A stretch of 6,526 bases of DNA from an uncultured Thermomicrobiales bacterium (GTDB lineage: Bacteria > Chloroflexota > Chloroflexia > Thermomicrobiales > UBA6265), in NCBI GenBank assembly GCA_902806375.1, contig CADCWK010000145.1, positions 1 through 6,526 of the forward strand, in the 5' to 3' direction. Under the pieces are notes generated by a model. That model had not been told where the DNA came from. It did not search any database and saw nothing but the letters and a program-made list of their open reading frames with translations. Shown piece by piece: positions 1 through 6,026 of the stretch (positions within the stretch are counted from its first letter, which is position 1; each line of letters begins with the position of its first letter). The position numbers and the translations under genes were made by a program.

Positions 1-717
1 CAGGCCGGCTAGGTGCGGATCGAGCCACTTGTAGACCGCGATGACCCCGATCAGGAGCAGACCGCCGAGGGCGTAGGCGGCCAGCACATCCGTCGGCCAG
101 TGGGCGCCGCCCCACACCCGCTGGTAGCCCGTCACGAGGACGATGGCGACGCAGAGCGACCGGGTGACCCGCCGGAGCGCGGTGCTGTCGATCCGACGGG
201 CGACGACGAAGATCAGCCCGTAGAGCAGGACGGCCCCGGTGACGTGGCCACTCGGGAAGGACCGCTCCTCGAAGTTCAGGCTGGTCCGGAACAGCACGTC
301 GAGGTGCGGCCGGCTGCGCTCGACGAGGAAGATGCTGATGCCTTCGTTGATGACCCCACCGATCGGGATCAGGCCGACCGCGACCGCTGGCGCCCACCAC
401 CGCCGGGACAGGAAGACGAGCCCGGTGACGACCCACGCGAGGATGGCCCCCTCGGACCCGGTCAGCGATTTGACCGTGTCGAAGACCGGGTAGAGGGACG
501 GGTCATCCGGGCGCTGCAGCGCCTGCATCACCTGGATCTCGAGCGAGCTGACCGGCTGGACCAGGACGCCGATCAGCAGGACCGCGAACATGACCGCGAG
601 GGCCAGCGCGGCGCCGAGCCAGTGCGCGGGACCGGTCGCCCGGTCCGACACGGGGCTGGCCGGTCCCACGCTGGTCCGCGAACGCCGGAGGCTGGCAACC
701 TGGACACAGATGACCAT
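1..717 (-). CDS. PAP2-superfamily membrane phosphatase (partial, C-terminus outside window)
   Basis: The visible 239 residues form a multi-pass membrane protein of the PAP2 (type 2 phosphatidic acid phosphatase) family. These enzymes remove phosphate from lipid phosphates at the outer membrane face through a His nucleophile. Visible motifs: RP at residues 136-137 within VERSRP; PSGH at 155-158 in ERSFPSGHV (His158 the general acid); and R200-x5-H206-x3-D210 in RVWGGAHWPTD (His206 the nucleophile). Hydrophobic segments lie near 34-55, 90-105, 112-132, 160-172, 184-197 and 211-226. The Lys that usually starts the first motif, seven residues before its Arg, is Ile129 here. The ATG at 717 was chosen because GGAG sits 8 bases upstream; the frame is closed by a TGA at 760-762. 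No stop is reached before the left edge. The family is clear; the substrate (phosphatidate, undecaprenyl diphosphate or other) cannot be told. Confidence 0.9.
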   Translation of the reverse strand, partial: MVICVQVASLRRSRTSVGPASPVSDRATGPAHWLGAALALAVMFAVLLIGVLVQPVSSLEIQVMQALQRPDDPSLYPVFDTVKSLTGSEGAILAWVVTGLVFLSRRWWAPAVAVGLIPIGGVINEGISIFLVERSRPHLDVLFRTSLNFEERSFPSGHVTGAVLLYGLIFVVARRIDSTALRRVTRSLCVAIVLVTGYQRVWGGAHWPTDVLAAYALGGLLLIGVIAVYKWLDPHLAGL

Positions 718-1108
718 CGAACCAACTCCATCGATCCGACCATATAGCGACTGGCCCCGTCACCGATCGCGGCGCGCTGGAACCCCATACCAATTGGGCC
801 GGGCCGAAACAGCCCCCACCGGCCGCCGGGCAGGGCAGCTCCTGAGGGAAAGACGACGAGCGTGACCACCCGGTTCCGTAGCGCGGGTGACACATCGTGA
901 CGTCGACAGGTCTCTCACGGATCCTGGCGTCGACGCTGTCGCCCAGGCATCGCCCGACGGGACGCGTCGATCGCTGCAGGGGTGCACGGCGACAGGCAGA
1001 CCGGTCACGCCGGGAGTGCCGTCGATGCGACGATTGTGGTGTTTTCTCAGTCTATAACGGTCGTCAATAGTGGCTATCGGCGGTCGGAGCGTGGCCGTGA
1101 CCCTCTGG
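718..1108. other. Intergenic region with no convincing gene
   Basis: This 391-base stretch lies between the end of the sigma-factor gene and the start of the PAP2 gene, both on the minus strand. Open frames here are Arg-rich, lack ribosome binding sites or recognisable motifs, and run into the neighbouring genes in the wrong frame. The PAP2 start has a good GGAG site and a TATAT stretch about 30 bases upstream of the ATG, without a matching -35 box. An AT-richer patch lies near 1035-1075. The gap suggests that PAP2 has its own promoter and is not part of the sigma operon. Confidence 0.6.
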
Positions 1109-1113
1109 TCACG
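1096..1113 (-). terminator. Hairpin at the sigma-factor stop codon (weak terminator candidate)
   Basis: CGTGACC and GGTCACG form a perfect 7-bp stem with a 4-base loop. The stop codon (1109-1111) lies inside one arm. No T-tract follows on the minus strand, so this is not a standard intrinsic terminator. It may instead stabilise the mRNA end or be chance. Confidence 0.25.
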
Positions 1114-2404
1114 ATGGGAGCGGCGCGCGGTCAGCGATGGGACGCAGCCTCGTCTCGGCGTCGGCCAGCCTGCCCGACAGGTACCGGCGCTCGACGTCGG
1201 TCGGGGCGAGATCGCGAGCCGCGCGGTAACTGGCGGCCGCCTCTCCGGGTCGACCCAGCCGCCGGAGCAGGTCGGCCCTCGTTGCCGGGAGCAGGTAGTA
1301 GCCGGCCAGTTCACCGGACGCCTCCAGATCGCCGACGAGCGCCAGGCCGGCGGCCGGACCATCGGCCATCGCCACGGCGACAGCGCGGTTCAGTCGCACG
1401 ATCGGGGTCGGCACGAACCGGAGCAACTCGCCGTAGAGCGCGGCGATCTGCGGCCAGTCGGTGTCAGCCGCGGCGGTGGCCGCCGCGTGGCAGGCGGCGA
1501 TGGCGGCCTGGACCTGGTACGGGCCGGGTCGCCGCCAGCGCAGCACGGCCTCCAGCAGCCGGGTACCCTCCCGGATCTGCCCGGCGTCCCAGCGGGACCG
1601 GTCCTGATCCTCCAGGGTGACGAGGTCCCCGGCGGCGTCCGTCCGGGCCGGCCGGCGGGCGTCGTGGAGCAGCATCAGCGACAGCAGGCCGGCCACCTCC
1701 GCCTCATCGGGCATCAGTCCCGCCAGCGTCCGGGCCAGCCGGATCGCCTCGGCGGACAGGTCGATCCGGGTCAGCTCGCTCCCGGCGGTCGCCGCGAACC
1801 CCTCGTTGAACAGCAGGTAGAGGACCGCCATCACCGCGGTCGTCCGCTCGGGGAGCAGGTGCGCCGGCGGGACGCGGTAGGGGATGCCGGCGTGCCGGAT
1901 CTTGCGTTTGGCCCGGACCAGCCGCTGGGCCATCGTCGGCTCCGGCACGAGGAACGCCCGGGCAATCTCGGCCGTCGTCAGCCCGGCGAGGGTCCGCAGC
2001 GTCAGCGCGACCTGGGCCTCCAGGGCCAGCGCCGGGTGACAGCAGGTGAAGATCAACCGCAGCCGGTCGTCGGTCACCCCACTGTCGTCGTCCGGCGTCC
2101 CGTCATCGTCCGGACCGGCGGCGTCTCGTTCGGCCATCAGCGCCACCTCCCGGAACCGGTCGGCCTCGCGGGCCCGGCGCCTGAGGCGATCCAGCGCACG
2201 GTTGCCCGCGACCGTCGTGAGCCAGGCGCCGGGGCGATCCGGGACGCCGTCCCGCGGCCAGCGCTGAATCGCCTCAGCGAAGGCCTCCTGGGTGCACTCC
2301 TCGGCCAGGTCCCAGTCGCCAGTCCGGCGGATCAGCGTCGCGACGACGCGGCCCCACTCCTCGCGGAACACGCGGGCGACGAGGTCCTCGATCGGGCTGG
2401 TCAT
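1109..2404 (-). CDS. ECF-family RNA polymerase sigma factor, ECF42-like with C-terminal TPR/helical extension
   Basis: A 431-residue extracytoplasmic-function sigma factor that directs RNA polymerase to specific promoters. Region 2 covers about residues 5-80 (AEECTQEAFAEAI at 34-46, AWLTTVAGNRALDRLRRR at 60-77). An acidic linker (about 97-113) leads to region 4 at about 114-172, with FTCCHPAL at 119-126 and a helix-turn-helix LTTAEIARAFLVPEPTMAQRL. A 250-residue extension follows, with LLFNEGF at 197-203 and a TPR-like helical pair near 366-410 (ATRADLLRRLGRPGEAAASY). This architecture plus the adjacent DGPF gene is characteristic of the ECF42 group. No anti-sigma gene is visible, and in this group the C-terminal extension is thought to control activity. 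The ATG at 2404 was chosen over an in-frame one at 2494 because it overlaps the stop of the upstream gene as ATGA, implying translational coupling, and because family similarity begins there (MTSPIEDLVARVFREEW). The 30 extra residues of the longer version are Arg-rich and overlap the DGPF gene. Confidence 0.94.
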   Translation of the reverse strand: MTSPIEDLVARVFREEWGRVVATLIRRTGDWDLAEECTQEAFAEAIQRWPRDGVPDRPGAWLTTVAGNRALDRLRRRAREADRFREVALMAERDAAGPDDDGTPDDDSGVTDDRLRLIFTCCHPALALEAQVALTLRTLAGLTTAEIARAFLVPEPTMAQRLVRAKRKIRHAGIPYRVPPAHLLPERTTAVMAVLYLLFNEGFAATAGSELTRIDLSAEAIRLARTLAGLMPDEAEVAGLLSLMLLHDARRPARTDAAGDLVTLEDQDRSRWDAGQIREGTRLLEAVLRWRRPGPYQVQAAIAACHAAATAAADTDWPQIAALYGELLRFVPTPIVRLNRAVAVAMADGPAAGLALVGDLEASGELAGYYLLPATRADLLRRLGRPGEAAASYRAARDLAPTDVERRYLSGRLADAETRLRPIADRAPLPS

Positions 2405-2754
2405 TCGTCGAGGAAGGGACGGACCTCGATCAGCCCCATCGTCGCCATCGGGTGTTTGGCGGCGACGGCGATGGCCTCGTCCAGGTCGGCGCACTCGATC
2501 AGGTCGTAGCCGGCGATCTGTTCGCGGGTCTCGGCGAAGGGCCCGTCGGTCAGCAGCGTCTCACCGTTGCGGACCCGGACGGTCGTCGCGTCGGCCGGTG
2601 GGCGCAGGATGTCGCCATGCTTCCGGATGCCGCGGCGGTCCATCTCCTCGACCCAGCTCTCCGTCTGGTCGGCCATGTCCTGGTCGGACAACGGGGTCCG
2701 CTCCAGCTCGGCGGTGCGGTCGGGGTCAGAGCAGACGAAGAGCATGTAGCGCAT
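2401..2754 (-). CDS. DGPF/YCII-domain protein, ECF42 partner
   Basis: A 117-residue small cytosolic protein of the DGPF (YCII-related, dimeric alpha-beta barrel) family. It begins with the typical strand MRYMLFVCSDPD, has the signature DGPF at residues 70-73 (LLTDGPFAETREQIAGYDLIE), and ends in the usual helix-strand LDEAIAVAAKHP...IEVRPF. The length is normal for the family. DGPF genes are recurrent partners and presumed targets of ECF42 sigma factors; the molecular function is unknown, and links to stress or secondary metabolism remain tentative. The ATG at 2754 has AGGAG at good spacing. It is the first gene of a two-gene operon: its stop overlaps the sigma start by 4 bases. Upstream lies a putative ECF42-type promoter, so the operon is probably autoregulated. 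Confidence 0.94.
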   Translation of the reverse strand: MRYMLFVCSDPDRTAELERTPLSDQDMADQTESWVEEMDRRGIRKHGDILRPPADATTVRVRNGETLLTDGPFAETREQIAGYDLIECADLDEAIAVAAKHPMATMGLIEVRPFLDE

Positions 2755-2763
2755 GGGATGTGT

Positions 2764-2768
2764 CTCCT
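2764..2768 (-). promoter_or_regulatory. Ribosome binding site of the DGPF gene
   Basis: AGGAG on the minus strand, 9 bases before the ATG at 2754. It fixes the DGPF start. The downstream sigma gene has no comparable site, which fits translation by coupling. Confidence 0.65.
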
Positions 2769-2813
2769 GGATCGAGGGTCACGTGCGGCCCGGTCTGGCC
2801 GCATTATCCCAAC

Positions 2814-2840
2814 GACGAACGGGCGGCCGTCAAATCGACA
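2814..2840 (-). promoter_or_regulatory. Putative ECF42-dependent promoter of the DGPF-sigma operon
   Basis: On the minus strand TGTCGA (2835-2840) is followed after exactly 17 bases by CGTC (2814-2817). This matches the -35 TGTCGA and -10 CG(A/T)C motif that I recall being described for ECF42 sigma factors. It lies about 60 bases upstream of the DGPF start, giving a 5' leader of roughly 50 bases. The sequence match is direct; autoregulation is inferred from the motif and the adjacent sigma gene. Confidence 0.62.
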
Positions 2841-2960
2841 CGACCGTTCCACTACAGTCATGGGGCGGTGAGGTCCGTCCGCCCGTCGAAGGCCATCGCG
2901 ACGTGCGCGGGTGGCGGGTCATCATCATGTCCCGTCAACGATCGCCGTTCCGCCCGTCGC

Positions 2961-2966
2961 TATACT
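2961..2966 (+). promoter_or_regulatory. Possible -10 box for the nucleosidase-fold gene
   Basis: TATACT stands out in GC-rich surroundings, 60 bases before the start at 3027, and differs from the housekeeping -10 consensus TATAAT at one base. No convincing -35 hexamer is seen at 16-18 bases upstream, so this is a weak call. Confidence 0.32.
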
Positions 2967-3026
2967 TCCCGGAACACCGCACTCCCCCCGGACCGGCCGG
3001 GCGGTGACCGGGCGAGGGGATCGAGC

Positions 3027-5105
3027 ATGGGCAGCGAGACGGGTGCGGGCAACGGCGGCCAGCGTGGCATCGACCGGAACCGGTCAGGCACTCCGGGACG
3101 GTTCGCGCCCGGCGGCGCCATGAGCGGTCGCGGCGTGACGACCGAGGACGAGGCCAACCTGCCCGCGGCCGGGGTCGCGGCCGCCCCACCGCCCGGCACT
3201 GGCGCCGGCGCCCCGTCACTCGCCGCCCAGATCGGCGCGACGGCCAATGGTGGCCACGGCGGCGCCCTCGGCGAACCGGAGGGTCGCTCGCTGGAGACGC
3301 CCATCACCGGGCCGGCCAAGCGCGAGGTCGACCTCTACGTCCGGACCTACAGCACCCTGCTGCAGAGCTCCGGCGCGATCAGCGTCAGCTCGCTGGAACC
3401 GGCCCACATCATGGCCGCCGCCTCGCTCCACGCCGGCGCGACCGAGACCGCGCCGGACATGAACGCCTTCATGTACTCCACCCAGCGACTGCCGGCCTGC
3501 ATCGTCGATGTCCGCCGGATCGTCCTCGCCCAGTCCCAGCACGACTTTCACCGCGCCGGCTACGGGCAGCTCGACAGCTGGGAGATGCAGTCGGCTCCCG
3601 GCCGGCGGCGGCGGTGGCTGTTCGACGGCAACGAGACCCTGGCCGCCTACATCGCCTCCGCCTCCGACCTGGACGACGCCGTCCCGACGATCGTCGCCTG
3701 GCAGATCGAGTGGAACAAGTTCAACCGCCTGTTCGCCGCCGACCGGGAGCTGCGGGCCGAGATCGATGCGCTGGCCGAGGGGATCGGCGTGCCGCCGTCC
3801 GAGGAGCACTTCGCCCGGATCGGCGAGCGGCTGCTGCTGGCCCCCGGCGACTGGAACCGGCTCCGGACGGTCTGGGGCGTCCGGCTCTGGCCCAACCTCG
3901 CCCGGATGGCGCGGGAGCGCAAGCGGTTCAGCATCCAGCTGCTCGGCGGCTCCCACAACGGCTACGCCCGCTCGGCCCGGCAGTGGTGGGCACCGATCGC
4001 CGCCCGGCTGCAGGAGCTCGGGCTGGCCGACCGGCCACTCTACTTCGTCTCCAGCAACACCCACAGCATCGCCAACGTCCTGAGCGGGACCGCCCAGCGC
4101 CGCCGGGACGCCATCGTCGCCAGCATCCGCCGGACCGGCCACGCCGAGCTCGTCCCGGAACTGGAGCGGATCGAGCGGGGCGACAGCCGATCGCCCTGGG
4201 AGAACTGGCTGTACTTCGCGGCCCGGTCGTACTTCGCCGCCCCCGGCATGGCCGAGGAGCGGGAGCGGCGCAACGCCGAGGAGCAGGCCGCCGGTATCCA
4301 TACCATCGACCCGACCGGGGCCGTCGACGTCGGCGTCCAGATCATCGACCTCGCGAAGCTGGACCCGGACTGCTTCGACCCCCGGCTGCGCGGCGGGATC
4401 GACCGGATGATCGACGGCCGCGGCGGGGACGGCGCCATCGACGCGGACGGACGCAACGCCGACGGCTTCGACGGGCGGGCCGAAGGGTCCGACGCCGTCA
4501 TCGTCAACATCAACTACCCGCTGGGGCTGGCCGCCTACTACCTGCTCACCCAGACCGGGATCGCCGTCGACGCCATCCAGGGCATCTACGTCCTTGGGAA
4601 GGCCGCGACCCTGAACGGCCGGATCGGCGACGTGATGATCAGCAACGTCGTCTACGACGAGCACTCCAACAACACCTACTGGTTCGACAACTGCTTCGAG
4701 TACGGGAACCTCGCCCCGTACCTCGTCTTCGGCGACCTGCTCGACAACCAGAAGGCGGTCACGGTCAAGGGCACCTACCTGCAGAACCAGGGTTACCTCG
4801 ACTTCTTCTACCGCGAGGCCTACACCGTCGTGGAGATGGAGGCCGGGCCATACCTCAGCGCGATCTGCGAGGAGCTGTTCCCGCGGCGCTATCCCTCCGG
4901 CGAGGCGGTCAACCTGCAGATGGCGATGCGCAGCAGGGGGGTGGACCTCGGCATCCTCCACTACGCGTCGGACACCCCCTACACCCGCGCCCAGACCCTC
5001 GGCGCCCGCGGCCTGGACTACTACGGCCTCGACTCGACCTACGCCTCGACCATCGCCATCCTGCGCCGGATCTTCGACCGGGAGCGGGCCCGGCTCAGCC
5101 GGTAG
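3027..5105 (+). CDS. Uncharacterised protein with C-terminal nucleoside phosphorylase/nucleosidase-like domain
   Basis: I do not recognise this 692-residue protein as a named enzyme. Residues 1-95 are Gly/Ala/Pro-rich and look disordered. Residues 98-425 form a mainly helical, conserved-looking domain (VDLYVRTYSTLLQSSG; ASDLDDAVP; WQIEWNKFN; LYFVSSNTHSIANVLSG at 338-354). A Gly/Asp-rich segment (462-488) precedes a domain (489-692) that follows the nucleoside phosphorylase/MTA-SAH nucleosidase/AMP nucleosidase pattern: DAVIVNINYPLGLAAYYLL, then a strand with GKAATLNGRIGDVMISN (524-540) like the GxAG...GDV motif, DEHS, VVEMEAG (601-607) like the ribose-binding Glu-Met-Glu, and YASDT (646-650) whose Asp649 matches the catalytic Asp. 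Cleavage or phosphorolysis of an N-glycosidic bond is thus plausible but unproven; the substrate is unknown. No signal peptide or membrane segment is seen. The ATG at 3027 follows GAGGGG by 7 bases. It is transcribed divergently from the DGPF operon and converges with the DUF6328-like gene 86 bases beyond its stop. Confidence 0.87.
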   Translation: MGSETGAGNGGQRGIDRNRSGTPGRFAPGGAMSGRGVTTEDEANLPAAGVAAAPPPGTGAGAPSLAAQIGATANGGHGGALGEPEGRSLETPITGPAKREVDLYVRTYSTLLQSSGAISVSSLEPAHIMAAASLHAGATETAPDMNAFMYSTQRLPACIVDVRRIVLAQSQHDFHRAGYGQLDSWEMQSAPGRRRRWLFDGNETLAAYIASASDLDDAVPTIVAWQIEWNKFNRLFAADRELRAEIDALAEGIGVPPSEEHFARIGERLLLAPGDWNRLRTVWGVRLWPNLARMARERKRFSIQLLGGSHNGYARSARQWWAPIAARLQELGLADRPLYFVSSNTHSIANVLSGTAQRRRDAIVASIRRTGHAELVPELERIERGDSRSPWENWLYFAARSYFAAPGMAEERERRNAEEQAAGIHTIDPTGAVDVGVQIIDLAKLDPDCFDPRLRGGIDRMIDGRGGDGAIDADGRNADGFDGRAEGSDAVIVNINYPLGLAAYYLLTQTGIAVDAIQGIYVLGKAATLNGRIGDVMISNVVYDEHSNNTYWFDNCFEYGNLAPYLVFGDLLDNQKAVTVKGTYLQNQGYLDFFYREAYTVVEMEAGPYLSAICEELFPRRYPSGEAVNLQMAMRSRGVDLGILHYASDTPYTRAQTLGARGLDYYGLDSTYASTIAILRRIFDRERARLSR

Positions 5106-5191
5106 GCCCTGACGTCGAGAACGGCTGGTGGCGCCGCCTGGCCCCGCCGCATCACGTCGGCCTGCGCCGGCGCCGGTCGGAGTAGCAGCAT

Positions 5192-5642
5192 TCACCAAAT
5201 CGCGAGGATCAGCGCGGCCACCACGGCGCTGACGACGAGACCGGCGAGCGTCCCGGCGACCCGGGTGATCACCAGGTGGGTCGCCAGGGTCAGCGACAGC
5301 GACAGCGACAGCGGAACCAGCCCGACGACGATCATCCGCGTCGCGCTTGAACCGCTCGCGGTCCCGCAGCGGGCGGACGAGCCGGTGGTAGGCCGCCAGG
5401 GCGGTGAACAGCACGAGGCTGCTGATCGAGCAGAGGAACATGGCCAGGTACGACCACTCTTCGGCCCGGCTGATCGCCGCGAACTCGCCCTGGAACGGCA
5501 GGATGATCAGGAACGCGGTCAGCGTCTGGACACCGGGCAGGAGGACCCGCAACTCGCCGAGGAGATCGGTCAGGTCCTCATCGCCGTGCTCACCGTCGAG
5601 ATCCCGGTCTGCATCCTCCCGGTCAATCGACTGATCAGACAT
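5192..5642 (-). pseudogene. DUF6328-like four-helix membrane protein, frameshifted
   Basis: The first 102 residues from the ATG at 5642 (AGGG upstream) have an acidic N-terminus, then LLGELRVLLPGVQTLTAFLI and a first membrane hairpin (about 35-52 and 64-84), followed by the AYHRL...RDRERFKR motif typical of DUF6328 proteins. After RFKRDA the frame turns into Arg-rich nonsense that stays open antisense to the next gene. The missing half is present in another frame: TRMIVVGLVPLSLSLSLT, helix 3, and a helix 4 ending in ALILAIW and a TGA at 5192-5194. The junction is at GACGC (5338-5342). Restoring a second copy of this 5-mer joins the halves as RFKRDATRMIVV and gives 151 residues, normal for the family. 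The membrane function is unknown. It could be a recent slip mutation, a phase-variable state or a sequencing error; the coding pattern on both sides is otherwise intact. Confidence 0.8.
5291..5313. repeat. Hexanucleotide tandem repeat CAGCGA, about 3.8 copies
   Basis: CAGCGA is repeated three times and followed by CAGCG. It lies inside the third membrane helix of the DUF6328-like gene, where it encodes alternating Leu-Ser. Copy-number change would lengthen or shorten the helix by two residues without altering the frame. Confidence 0.85.
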
Positions 5643-6026
5643 TCCAGCCCTACCGTGATCGCATCATCCCCATCCCCGTCCCGCCACCCAGACACGACAC
5701 CGGCCCCGCGCGACCAGTGAACGGACGGTGTCGTTCGGTGGCGAGCGAGAGCGCCGGACCCGGTATCCGGGTGGTACGGGTGTCGGAGACGGACGTCCCC
5801 GGTCGACCGATCCAGCCAGCGGGGGAGCGTCGTCGCGGCCTGGCACTATCGGCCCGTCGCGGACGCGCCACCCACGACGCGGCCCCCGGCGATCGATGAC
5901 CTGGAGCGGGACATGAACAAGAGCGGTCCGGGCGTCATGACGACACCCGGACCGCTGTGCTGGACTCGGTTCAGACCGACGGATCCGGTTCCGGTTATCG
6001 GGCGAGCCCGACATCCGGCGACGGGA
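5643..6026. other. Non-coding stretch between two minus-strand genes
   Basis: These 384 bases separate the LPxTG-type gene end from the DUF6328-like start. Small open frames on both strands are Arg/Pro-rich without motifs. A plus-strand ATG at 5913 has a GGAG-like site but its frame runs through the inverted repeat and into the antisense of the surface-protein stalk, so it is not called. Apart from the inverted repeat at 5922-5956 and a small CCCGG-TAT-CCGGG hairpin near 5760 I see nothing definite. The DUF6328-like promoter should lie here but no clear boxes are visible. Confidence 0.55.
5922..5956 (-). terminator. Perfect 11-bp inverted repeat, probable terminator of the LPxTG-type gene
   Basis: AGCGGTCCGGG (5922-5932) and CCCGGACCGCT (5946-5956) are exact reverse complements around a 13-base loop. 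On the minus strand the stem is followed by CTTGTT, a weak T-rich tail, and it lies 70 bases beyond the stop of the surface-protein gene. The loop contains a second palindrome, CGTCATGACG, which is unusual for a plain terminator. Confidence 0.5.

Noticed and set aside
13..747. A 244-residue plus-strand frame opposite the PAP2 gene
   Set aside because: Its composition is dominated by Asp, Arg and Pro, while the minus strand has all PAP2 motifs and membrane helices.
903..908. A second TGTCGA on the minus strand upstream of PAP2, as another ECF42 promoter
   Set aside because: At 16-18 bases downstream there is no CGAC or CGTC, and the site is about 190 bases from the PAP2 start.
760..1362. 200-residue minus-strand frame across the intergenic region
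   Set aside because: It overlaps the sigma-factor C-terminus in another frame, is Arg/Pro-rich and has no family features.
1070..2509. A 479-residue plus-strand frame opposite the sigma factor
   Set aside because: It is Arg/Gly/Pro-rich with no motifs; the opposite strand encodes a clear ECF sigma factor with correct start and operon context.
3216..5642. An 808-residue minus-strand frame spanning the whole nucleosidase-fold gene
   Set aside because: Only its first 102 residues resemble a protein family. The rest is Gly/Asp/Val/Arg-rich antisense translation of a high-GC gene, and the real C-terminus of the membrane protein is in another frame.
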